Of a stretch of 64,000 nucleotides of DNA, positions 23,431 through 34,364 are shown one piece after another; position 1 is the stretch's first letter, and every line of letters begins with the position of its first letter. The notes beneath the pieces were generated by a model. It ran no database searches. It worked only from the letters and a program-made list of their open reading frames with translations, and was not told the DNA's origin. Made by a program: the position numbers and the translations under genes. This DNA is from Osmia lignaria lignaria (lineage: Eukaryota > Arthropoda > Insecta > Hymenoptera > Megachilidae). The stretch spans positions 12,586,001-12,650,000 of the forward strand of contig NW_027478169.1 of assembly GCF_051020975.1 (NCBI RefSeq), written 5' to 3'.

Positions 23431-25362
23431 ATATCTCGGAAACGAAGCGAGCTATGGCAAAATGTTAAGAGACCTTTTTTGTAGAGAATTAAGTTTCCTA
23501 CTTTTTATGTTCTATGATATTTTTTGATCAGATGCGTAGTTCTCGAGATATATCAAGATATTTAAAAGTTCCGAAGCCGCACCAACATAATAGAGATACA
23601 GAAACACCGTGGCCCCTTTCTTTGAGATAACTCTGCACTATTGCGAGCTGCAAATGCCACTTCCAGCTTAGCTGTGCAGAGGAAGAACAACAAGAAGAAG
23701 AAATATCTGGAAATATGTCCGTCAGGCCAGTTCCTTTGTGCTGAATCTGCAAATATCTCGGAAACGAAGCGATCTATGGCATAATGTTAAGAGACGTTTT
23801 TTGTAGAGAATTATGTTTCCTACAATTTATGTTCTATGATATTTTTTGATCAGAAGCGTAGTTTTCGAGATATATCGAGATATTTAAAAGTTCCGAAGCC
23901 GCACCAACATAATAGAGATACAGAAACACCGTGGCCCCTTTCTTTGAGATAACTCTGCACTATTGCGAGCTGCAAATGCCACTTCCAGCTTAGCTGTGCA
24001 GAGGAAGAACAACAAGAAGAAGAAATATCTCGAAATATGTCCGTCAGGCCAGTTCCTTTGAGCTGAATCTGCAAATATCTCGGAAACGAAGCGAGCTATG
24101 GCAAAATGTTAAGAGACGTTTTTTGTAGAGAATTATGTTTCCTACAATTTATGTTCTATGATATTTTTTGATCAGAAGCGTAGTTTTCGAGATATATCGA
24201 GATATTTAAAAGTTCCGAAGCCGCACCAACATAATAGGGATACAGAAACACCGTGGCCCCTTTCTTTGAGATAACTCTGCACTAGTGCGAGCCGCAAATG
24301 CCACTTCCAGCTTAGCTGTGCAGAAGAAGGACAACAAGAAGAAGAAATATCTCGAAATATGTCCGTCAGGCCACTTCCCTTGAGATAAATCTGCAAATAT
24401 CTCGGAAACGAAGCGAGCTATGGCCAAATGTTAAGAGACGTTTTTTGTAGAGAATTATGTTTCCTACAGTTTATGTTCTATGACATTTTTTGATCAGAAG
24501 CGTAGTTTTCGAGATATATCGAGATATTTAAAAGTTCCGAAGCCGCACCAACATAATAGAGATACAGAAACACCGTGGCCCCTTTCTTTGAGATAACTCT
24601 GCACTAGTGCGAGCCGCAAATGCCACTTCCAGCTTAGCTGTGCAGAAGAAGAACAACAAGAAGAAGAAATATCTCGAAATATGTCCGTCAGGCCCCTTCC
24701 CTTGAGATAAATCTGCAAATATCTCGGAAACGAAGAGAGCTATGGCAAAATGTTAAGAGACCTTTTTTGTAGAGAATTAAGTTTCCTACTTTTCATGTTC
24801 TATGATATTTTTTGATCAGAAGCGTAGTTTTCGAGATATATCGAGATATTTAAAAGTTCCGAAGCCGCACCAACATAATAGAGATACAGAAACACCGTGG
24901 CCCCTTTCTTTGAGATAACTCTGCACTATTGCGAGCTGCAAATGCCACTTCCAGCTTAGCTGTGCAGAAGAAGAACAACAAGAAGAAGAAATATCTCGAA
25001 ATATGTCCGTCAGGCCGCTTCCCTTGAGATATATCTGCAAATATCTCGGAAACGAAGCGAGCTATGGCAAAATGTTAAGAGACCTTTTTTGTAGAGAATT
25101 ATGCTTCCTACAATTTATGTTCTATGATATTTTTTGATCAGAAGCGTAGTTTTCGAGATATATCGAGATATTTAAAAGTTCCGAAGCCGCACCAACATAA
25201 TAGAGATACAGAAACACCGTGGCCCCTTTCGTTGAGATAACTCTGCACTAGTGCGAGCCGCAAATGCCACTTCCAGCTTAGCTGTGCAGAAGAAGAACAA
25301 CAAGAAGAAGAAATATCCCGAAATATGTCCGTCAGGCCCCTTCCCTTGAGATAAATCTGCAA
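23431..25362. repeat. Hexameric higher-order repeat, copy A (1932 bp)
   Basis: Order: Q variant (tgtgctgaatc), Q, R/G, R, G, R with ctttcgttgag and atatcccgaaat. The rare mark gatctatggcataatg sits between the first two units. Five of six positions return in the same order 1932 bp later. Confidence 0.82.
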
Positions 25363-26445
25363 ATATCTCGGAAACGAAGCGAGCTATGGCAAAATGTTAA
25401 GAGACCTTTTTTGTAGAGAATTAAGTTTCCTACTTTTTATGTTCTATGATATTTTTTGATCAGATGCGTAGTTCTCGAGATATATCAAGATATTTAAAAG
25501 TTCCGAAGCCGCACCAACATAATAGAGATACAGAAACACCGTGGCCCCTTTCTTTGAGATAACTCTGCACTATTGCGAGCTGCAAATGCCACTTCCAGCT
25601 TAGCTGTGCAGAGGAAGAACAACAAGAAGAAGAAATATCTGGAAATATGTCCGTCAGGCCAGTTCCTTTGTGCTGAATCTGCAAATATCTCGGAAACGAA
25701 GCGATCTATGGCATAATGTTAAGAGACGTTTTTTGTAGAGAATTATGTTTCCTACAATTTATGTTCTATGATATTTTTTGATCAGAAGCGTAGTTTTCGA
25801 GATATATCGAGATATTTAAAAGTTCCGAAGCCGCACCAACATAATAGAGATACAGAAACACCGTGGCCCCTTTCTTTGAGATAACTCTGCACTATTGCGA
25901 GCTGCAAATGCCACTTCCAGCTTAGCTGTGCAGAGGAAGAACAACAAGAAGAAGAAATATCTCGAAATATGTCCGTCAGGCCAGTTCCTTTGAGCTGAAT
26001 CTGCAAATATCTCGGAAACGAAGCGAGCTATGGCAAAATGTTAAGAGACATTTTTTGTAGAGAATTATGTTTCCTACAATTTATGTTCTATGATATTTTT
26101 TGATCAGAAGCGTAGTTTTCGAGATATATCGAGATATTTAAAAGTTCCGAAGCCGCACCAACATAATAGGGATACAGAAACACCGTGGCCCCTTTCTTTG
26201 AGATAACTCTGCACTAGTGCGAGCCGCAAATGCCACTTCCAGCTTAGCTGTGCAGAAGAAGAACAACAAGAAGAAGAAATATCTCGAAATATGTCCGTCA
26301 GGCCACTTCCCTTGAGATAAATCTGCAAATATCTCGGAAACGAAGCGAGCTATGGCAAAATGTTAAGAGACGTTTTTTGTAGAGAATTATGTTTCCTACA
26401 ATTTATGTTCTATGATATTTTTTGATCAGAAGCGTAGTTTTCGAG

Positions 26446-26461
26446 ATATATCGAGATATTT
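26446..26461. repeat. 16-bp inverted repeat, left arm (A-type)
   Basis: Sequence ATATATCGAGATATTT. Its reverse complement matches 15 of 16 bases at 26599-26614, and the pair spans 169 bp. T-type units have ATATATCAAGATATTT here, so the match falls to 14 of 16 (for example 38345-38360 with 38498-38513). Confidence 0.8.
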
Positions 26462-26598
26462 AAAAGTTCCGAAGCCGCACCAACATAATAGAGATACAGA
26501 AACACCGTGGCCCCTTTCTTTGAGATAACTCTGCACTAGTGCGAGCCGCAAATGCCACTTCCAGCTTAGCTGTGCAGAAGAAGAACAACAAGAAGAAG

Positions 26599-26614
26599 AA
26601 ATATCTCGAAATAT
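26599..26614. repeat. 16-bp inverted repeat, right arm (A-type)
   Basis: Sequence AAATATCTCGAAATAT. The decamer AAATATCTCG recurs 50 bp later at 26649-26658, so an A-type unit carries this decamer once on the plus strand (as CGAGATATTT) and twice on the minus strand. Confidence 0.8.
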
Positions 26615-26972
26615 GTCCGTCAGGCCCCTTCCCTTGAGATAAATCTGCAAATATCTCGGAAACGAAGAGAGCTATGGCAAAATGTTAAGAGACCTTTTTT
26701 GTAGAGAATTAAGTTTCCTACTTTTCATGTTCTATGATATTTTTTGATCAGATGCGTAGTTCTCGAGATATATCAAGATATTTAAAAGTTCCGAAGCCGC
26801 ACCAACATAATAGAGATACAGAAACACCGTGGCCCCTTTCTTTGAGATAACTCTGCACTATTGCGAGCTGCAAATGCCACTTCCAGCTTAGCTGTGCAGA
26901 AGAAGAACAACAAGAAGAAGAAATATCTCGAAATATGTCCGTCAGGCCGCTTCCCTTGAGATAAATCTGCAA

Positions 26973-27279
26973 ATATCTCGGAAACGAAGCGAGCTATGGC
27001 AAAATGTTAACAGACCTTTTTTGTAGAGAATTAAGTTTCCTACTTTTTATGTTCGATGATATTTTTTGATCAGATGCGTAGTTCTCGAGATATATCAAGA
27101 TATTTAAAAGTTCCGAAGCTGCACCAACATAATAGAGGTACAGGAACACCGTGGCCTCTTTCTTTGAGATAACTCTGCACTATTGCGAGCTGCAAATGCC
27201 ACTTCGAGCTTAGCTGTGCAGAAGAAGAAATATCTCGAAATATGTCAGTCAGACCCCTTCCCTTGAAATGAATCTGCAA
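26973..27279. repeat. Hd15 monomer (307 bp), most distant copy
   Basis: Same 15-bp deletion as the copies at 14-21 kb but about 6.4 kb from the nearest. Carries private changes (acaggaacacc, tgtcagtcag, ttgaaatgaatc) and gttaacagacc on its left. Confidence 0.88.
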
Positions 27280-29856
27280 ATATCTCGGAAACGAAGCGAA
27301 CTATGGCAAAATGTTAAGAGACGTTTTTTGTAGAGAATTATGTTTCCTACAATTTATGTTCTATGATATTTTTTGATCAGAAGCGTAGTTTTCGAGATAT
27401 ATCGAGATATTTAAAAGTTCCGAAGACGCACCAACATAATAGAGATACAGAAACACCGTGGCCCCTTTCTTTGAGATAACTGTGCACTAGTGCGAGCCGC
27501 AAATGCAACTTCCAGCTTAGCTGTGCAGAAGAAGAACAACAAGAAGAAGAAATATCTCGAAATATGTCCGTCAGGCCCCTTCCCTTGAGATATATCTGCA
27601 AATATCTCGGAAACGAAGCGAGCTATGGCAAAATGTTAAGAGACCGTTTTTGTAGAGAATTATGTTTCCTACTTTTTATGTTCTATGATATTTTTTGATC
27701 AGACGCGTAGTTATCGAGATATATCAAGATATTTAAAAGTTCCGAAGCCGCACCAACATAATAGAGATACAGAAACACCGTGGCCTCTTTCTTTGAGATA
27801 ACTCTGCACTATTGCGAGCTGCAAATGCCACTTCCAGCTTAGCTGTGCAGAAGAAGAACAACAAGAAGAAGAAATATCTCGAAATATGTCCGTCAGGCCC
27901 CTTCCCTTGAGATATATCTGCAAATATCTCGGAAACGAAGCGAGCTATGGCAAAATGTTAAGAGACCCTTTTTGTAGAGAATTATGTTTCCTACAATTTA
28001 GGTTCTATGATATTTTTTGATCAGAATCGTAGTTTTCGAGATATATCGAGATATTTAAAAGTTCCGAAGCCCCACCAACATAATAGAGATACAGAAACAC
28101 CGTGGCCCCTTTCTTTGAGATAACTCTGCACTAGTGCGAGCCGCAAATGCCACTTCCAGCTTAGCTGTGCAGAAGAAGAACAACAAGAAGAAGAAATATC
28201 TCGAAATATGTCCGTCAGGCCCCTTCCCTTGAGATAAATATGCAAATATCTCGGAAACGAAGCGAGCTATGGCAAAATGTTAAGAGACCTTTTTTGTAGA
28301 GAATTAAGTTTCCTACTTTTTATGTTCTATGATATTTTTTGATCAGATGCGTAGTTCTCGGGATATATCAAGATATTTAAAAGTTCCGAAGCCGCACCAA
28401 CATAATAGAGATACAGAAACACCGTGGCCCCGTTCTTTGAGATAACTCTGCACTATTGCGAGCTGCAAATGCCACTTCCAGCTTAGCTGTGCAGAAGAAG
28501 AACAACAAGAAGAAGAAATATCACGAAATATGTCCGTCAGGCCCCTTCCCTTGAGATAAATCTGCAAATATCTCGGAAACGAAGCGAGCTATGGCAAAAT
28601 GTTTAGAGACCTTTCTTGTAGAGAATTAAGTTTCCTACTTTTTATGTAGTATGATATTTTTTGATCAGATGCGTAGTTCTCGAGATATATCAAGATATTT
28701 AAAAGTTCCGAAGCCGCACCAACATAATAGAGATACAGAAACACCGTGGCCCCTCTCTTTGAGATAACTCTGCACTATTGCGAGCTGCAAATGCCACTTC
28801 CAGCTTAGCTGTGCAGAGGAAGAACAACAAGAGGAAGAAGTATCTCGAAATATGTCCGTCAGGCCCGTTCCTTTGAGCTGAATCTGCAAATATCTCGGAA
28901 ACGAAGCGAGCTATGGCAAAATGTTAAGATACGTTTTTTGTAGAGAATTATGTTTGCTACAATTTATGTTCTATGATATTTTTTGATCAGATGCGTAGTT
29001 CTCGAGATATATCAAGATATTTAAAAGTTCCGAAGCCGCACCAACATAATAGAGATACAGAAACACCGTGGCCCCTTTCTTTGGGATAACTCTGCACTAT
29101 TGCGAGCTGCAAATGCCACTTCCAGCTTAGCTGTGCAGAAGAAGCACAACAAGAAGAAGAAATATCTCGAAATATGTCCGTCAGGCCACTTCCCTTGAGA
29201 TAAATCTGCAAATATCCCCGGAAACGAAGCGAGCTATGGCAAAATGTTAAGAGACCTTTTTTCTAGAGAATTAAGTTTCCTACTTTTTATGTTCGATGAT
29301 ATTTTTTGATCAGATGCGTAGTTCTCGAGATATATCAAGATATTTAAAAGTTCCGAAGCTGCACCAACATAATAGAGGTACAGAAACACCGTGGCCTCTT
29401 TCTTTGAGATAACTCTGCACTATTGCGAGCTGCAAATGCCGCTTCGAGCTTAGCTGTGCAGAAGAAGAACAACAAGAAGAAGAAATATCTCGAAATATGT
29501 CCGTCAGACCCCTTCCCTTGAGATGAATCTGCAAATATCTCGGAAACGAAGCGAGCTATGGCAAAATGTTAAGAGACCTTTTTTGTAGAGAATAATGTTT
29601 CCTACAATTTACGCTCTATGACATTTTTTGATCCGAAGCGTAGTTTTCGAGATATATCGAGATATTTAAAAGCTCCGAAGCCGCACCAACATAATAGAGA
29701 TACAGAAACACCGTGGCCCCTTTCTTTGAGATAACTCTGCACTAGTGCGAGCCGCAAATGCCACTTCCAGCTTAGCTGTGCAGAAGAAGAACAACAAGAA
29801 GAAGAAATATCTCGAAATATGTCCGTCAGGCCCCTTCCCTTGAGATAAATATGCAA
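27280..29856. repeat. Mixed block, entry to the H-rich region
   Basis: Eight units of A- and T-type. Rare marks include gaagacgcacc with a gtgcac change (unit ending 27601), gttatcgag (unit ending 27923), a gttctcggg change (unit ending 28567), a tgtagtatg mark (near 28646) and an inserted base near 29216 (atccccgg). It closes with an H unit and an aataatg/tttacgctc/gacattttttgatccg unit. Confidence 0.7.
29212..29534. repeat. 323-bp H monomer, the only net insertion
   Basis: Starts atatccccggaaacg where other units have atatctcggaaacg, so one C is gained. This is the only unit longer than 322 bp in the window. It lies outside the antisense open frame. Confidence 0.82.
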
Positions 29857-31144
29857 ATATCTCGGAAACGAAGCGAGCTATGGCAAAATGTTAAGAGACC
29901 TTTTTTGTAGAGAATTAAGTTTCCTACTTTTTATCTTCTATGATATTTTTTGATCAGATGCGTAGTTCTCGAGATATATCAAGATATTTAAAAGTTCCGA
30001 AGCTGCACCAACATAATAGAGGTACAGAAACACCGTGGCCTCTTTCTTTGAGATAACTCTGCACTATTGCGAGCTGCAAATGCCGCTTCGAGCTTAGCTG
30101 TGCAGAAGAAGAACAACAAGAAGAAGAAATATCTCGAAATATGTCCGTCAGACCCCTTCCCTTGAGATGAATCTGCAAATATCTCGGAAACGAAGCGAGC
30201 TATGGCAAAATGTTAAGAGACCTTTTTTGTAGAGAATAATGTTTCGTACAATTTACGCTGTATGACATTTTTTGATCCGAAGCGTAGTTTTCGAGATATA
30301 TCGAGATATTTAAAAGTTCCGAAGCCGCACCAACATAATAGAGATACAGAAACACCGTGGCCCCTTTCTTTGAGATAACTCTGCACTAGTGCGAGCCGCA
30401 AATGCCACTTCCAGCTTAGCTGTGCAGAAGAAGAACAACAAGAAGAAGAAATATCTCGAAATATGTCCGTCAGGCCCCTTCCCTTGAGATAAATATGCAA
30501 ATATCTCGGAAACGAAGCGAGCTATGGCAAAATGTTAAGAGACCTTTTTTGTAGAGAATTAAGTTTCCTACTTTTTATCTTCTATGATATTTTTTGATCA
30601 GATGCGTAGTTCTCGAGATATATCAAGATATTTAAAAGTTCCGAAGCCGCACCAACATAATAGAGATACAGAAACACCGTGGCCCCTCTCTTTGAGATAA
30701 CTCTGCACTATTGCGAGCTGCAAATGCCACTTCCAGCTTAGCTGTGCAGAAGAAGAACAACAAGAAGAAGAAATATCTCGAAATATGTCCGTCAGGCCCC
30801 TTCCCTTGAGATAAATCTGCAAATATCTCGGAAACGAAGCGAGCTATGGCAAAATGATTAGAGACCTTTCTTGTAGAGAATTAAGTTTCCTACTTTTTAT
30901 GTAGTATGATATTTTTTGATCAGATGCGTAGTTCTCGAGATATATCAAGATATTTAAAAGTTCCGAAGCCGCACCAACATAATAGAGATACAGAAACACC
31001 GTGGCCCCTTTCTTTGGGATAACTCTGCACTATTGCGAGCTGCAAATGCCACTTCCAGCTTAGCTGTGCAGAAGAAGAACAACAAGAAGAAGAAATATCT
31101 CGAAATATGTCCGTCAGGCCACTTCCCTTGAGATAAATCTGCAA
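29857..31144. repeat. Tetrameric higher-order repeat, copy 1 (1288 bp)
   Basis: Order: H (gccgcttcgagc), then A-type unit with aataatg and ttatgatcc-like marks (gacattttttgatccg, gataaatatgc), then T-type with tatcttctatg and cccctctc, then G with tgtagtatg. The same order follows immediately. Confidence 0.82.
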
Positions 31145-32432
31145 ATATCTCGGAAACGAAGCGAGCTATGGCAAAATGTTAAGAGACCTTTTTTGTAGAG
31201 AATTAAGTTTCCTACTTTTTATGTTCGATGATATTTTTTGATCAGATGCGTAGTTCTCGAGATATATCAAGATATTTAAAAGTTCCGAAGCTGCACCAAC
31301 ATAATAGAGGTACAGAAACACCGTGGCCTCTTTCTTTGAGATAACTCTGCACTATTGCGAGCTGCAAATGCCGCTTCGAGCTTAGCTGTGCAGAAGAAGA
31401 ACAACAAGAAGAAGAAATATCTCGAAATATGTCCGTCAGACCCCTTCCCTTGAGATGAATCTGCAAATATCTCGGAAACGAAGCGAGCTATGGCAAAATG
31501 TTAAGAGACCTTTTTTGTAGAGAATAATGTTTCCTACAATTTACGCTCTATGACATTTTTTGATCAGAAGCGTAGTTTTCGAGATATATCGAGATATTTA
31601 TAAGTTCCGAAGCCGCACCAACATAATAGAGATACAGAAACACCGTGGCCCCTTTCTTTGAGATAACTCTGCACTAGTGCGAGCCGCAAATGCCACTTCC
31701 AGCTTAGCTGTGCAGAAGAAGAACAACAAGAAGAACAAATATCTCGAAATATGTCCGTCAGGCCCCTTCCCTTGAGATAAATATGCAAATATCTCGGAAA
31801 CGAAGCGAGCTATGGCAAAATGTTAAGAGAACTTTTTTGTAGAGAATTAAGTTTCCTACTTTTTATCTTCTATGATATTTTTTGATCAGATGCGTAGTTC
31901 TCGAGATATATCAAGATATTTAAAAGTTCCGAAGCCGCACCAACATAATAGAGATACAGAAACACCGTGGCCCCTTTCTTTGAGATAACTCTGCACTATT
32001 GCGAGCTGCAAATGCCACTTCCAGCTTAGCTGTGCAGAGGAAGAACAACAAGAGGAAGAAGTATCTCGAAATATGTCCGTCAGGCCCCTTCCCTTGAGAT
32101 AAATCTGCAAATATCTCGGAAACGAAGCGAGCTATGGCAAAATGTTTAGAGACCTTTCTTGTAGAGAATTAAGTTTCCTACTTTTTATGTAGTATGATAT
32201 TTTTTGATCAGATGCGTAGTTCTCGAGATATATCAAGATATTTAAAAGTTCCGAAGCCGCACCAACATAATAGAGATACAGAAACACCGTGGCCCCTTTC
32301 TTTGGGATAACTCTGCACTATTGCGAGCTGCAAATGCCACTTCCAGCTTAGCTGTGCAGAAGAAGAACAACAAGAAGAAGAAATATCTCGAAATATGTCC
32401 GTCAGGCCACTTCCCTTGAGATAAATCTGCAA
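31145..32432. repeat. Tetrameric higher-order repeat, copy 2 (1288 bp)
   Basis: Same four-unit order as 29857-31144. Differences include gatcag instead of gatccg and agaacaaat in the second unit, and aggaag plus agtatctcg in the third. The latter resemble Q-linked marks seen at 28889 and suggest gene conversion. Confidence 0.82.
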
Positions 32433-34364
32433 ATATCTCGGAAACGAAGCGAGCTATGGCAAAATGTTAAGAGACCTTTTTTGTAGAGAATTAAGTTTCC
32501 TACTTTTTATGTTCGATGATATTTTTTGATCAGACGCGTAGTTCTCGAGATATATCAAGATATTTAAAAGTTCCGAAGCTGCACCAACATAATAGAGGTA
32601 CAGAAACACCGTGGCCTCTTTCTTTGAGATAACTCTGCACTATTGCGAGCTGCAAATGCCGCTTCGAGCTTAGCTGTGCAGAAGAAGAACAACAAGAAGA
32701 AGAAATATCTCGAAATATGTCCGTCAGACCCCCTCCCTTGAGATGAATCTGCAAATATCTCGGAAACGAAGCGAGCTATGGCAAAATGTTAAGAGACCTT
32801 TTTTGTAGAGAATAATGTTTCCTACAATTTACGTTCTATGACATTTTTTGATCAGAAGCGTAGTTCTCGAGATATATCAAGATATTTAAAAGTTCCGAAG
32901 CCGCACCAACATAATAGAGATACAGAAACACCGTGGCCCCTTTCTTTGGGATAACTCTGCACTATTGCGAGCTGCAAATGCCACTTCCAGCTTAGCTGTG
33001 CAGAAGAAGAACAACAAGAAGAAGAAATATCTCGAAATATGTCCGTCAGGCCACTTCCCTTGAGATAAATCTGCAAATATCTCGGAAACGAAGCGAGCTA
33101 TGGCAAAATGTTAAGAGACCTTTTTTGTAGAGAGTTAAGTTTTCTACTTTTTATGTTCGATGATATTTTTTGATCAGATGCGTAGTTCTCGAGATATATC
33201 AAGATATTTAAAAGTTCCGAAGCTGCACCAACATAATAGAGGTACAGAAACACCGTGGCCTCTTTCTTTGAGATAACTCTGCACTATTGCGAGCTGCAAA
33301 TGCCGCTTCGAGCTTAGCTGTGCAGAAGAAGAACAACAAGAAGAAGAAATATCTCGAAATATGTCCGTCAGACCCCTTCCCTTGAGATGAATCTGCAAAT
33401 ATCTCGGAAACGAAGCGAGCTATGGCAAAATGTTAAGAGACCTTTTTTGTAGAGAATAATGTTTCCTACAATTTACGCTCTATGACATTTTTTGATCCGA
33501 AGCGTAGTTTTCGAGATATATCGAGATATTTAAAAGTTCCGAAGCCGCACCAACATAATAGAGATACAGAAACACCGTGGCCCCTTTCTTTGAGATAACT
33601 CTGCACTAGTGCGAGCCGCAAATGCCACTTCCAGCTTAGCTGTGCAGAAGAAGAACAACAAGAAGAAGAAATATCTCGAAATATGTCCGTCAGGCCCCTT
33701 CCCTTGAGATAAATATGCAAATATCTCGGAAACGAAGCGAGCTATGGCAAAATGTTAAGAGACCTTTTTTGTAGAGAATTAAGTTTCCTACTTTTTATGT
33801 TCGATGATATTTTTTGATCAGACGCGTAGTTCTCGAGATATATCAAGATATTTAAAAGTTCCGAAGCTGCACCAACATAATAGAGGTACAGAAACACCGT
33901 GGCCTCTTTCTTTGAGATAACTCTGCACTATTGCGAGCTGCAAATGCCGCTTCGAGCTTAGCTGTGCAGAAGAAGAACAACAAGAAGAAGAAATATCTCG
34001 AAATATGTCCGTCAGACCCCCTCCCTTGAGATGAATCTGCAAATATCTCGGAAACGAAGCGAGCTATGGCAAAATGTTAAGAGACCTTTTTTGTAGAGAA
34101 TAATGTTTCCTACAATTTACGTTCTATGACATTTTTTGATCAGAAGCGTAGTTCTCGAGATATATCAAGATATTTAAAAGTTCCGAAGCCGCACCAACAT
34201 AATAGAGATACAGAAACACCGTGGCCCCTTTCTTTGGGATAACTCTGCACTATTGCGAGCTGCAAATGCCACTTCCAGCTTAGCTGTGCAGAAGAAGAAC
34301 AACAAGAAGAAGAAATATCTCGAAATATGTCCGTCAGGCCACTTCCCTTGAGATAAATATGCAA
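32433..34364. repeat. H-rich continuation with the same 1288-bp lag
   Basis: The dimer H(cagacgcg)-chimera at 32433-33076 returns at 33721-34364, 1288 bp away, with a plain H and an aataatg unit between. Both chimeric units join aataatg/cagaagcg on the left to ctcgag and G marks on the right. Confidence 0.78.
32755..33076. repeat. A/T recombinant monomer with a junction inside gcgtagtt
   Basis: A-type at 32857 (cagaAgcg) but T-type at 32866 (gttCtcgag). The switch is therefore confined to the 8 bases 32858-32865. The same junction occurs in the units ending 34364 and 36295. Confidence 0.83.

Larger units (their letters stand above)
26329..26650. repeat. Reference A-type monomer (322 bp)
   Basis: It differs from the T-type at linked sites. 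The unit has gacgtttttt instead of gacctttttt, attatgtttcctacaattt instead of attaagtttcctacttttt, cagaagcg instead of cagatgcg, gttttcgag (no XhoI site) instead of gttctcgag, and atatcgagatattt instead of atatcaagatattt. It also carries the R marks cactagtgcgagccgc. These marks usually travel together, so A/R is a true subfamily rather than scattered noise. A-type units are common from about 2.6 to 55 kb and nearly absent afterwards. Confidence 0.88.
25363..27279. repeat. Hexameric higher-order repeat, copy B, ending in Hd15
   Basis: The first five units match copy A in order, including the gatctatggcataatg mark near 25700. The fifth has become T-type on its left (cagatgcg). The sixth position is an Hd15 unit (26973-27279) instead of the ctttcgttgag unit. 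Confidence 0.8.

Noticed and set aside
26439..26455. CENP-B box in A-type units
   Set aside because: TTCG and the central A are placed correctly, but the required CGGG reads TCGA. The match is too weak to call, and T-type units have even less.
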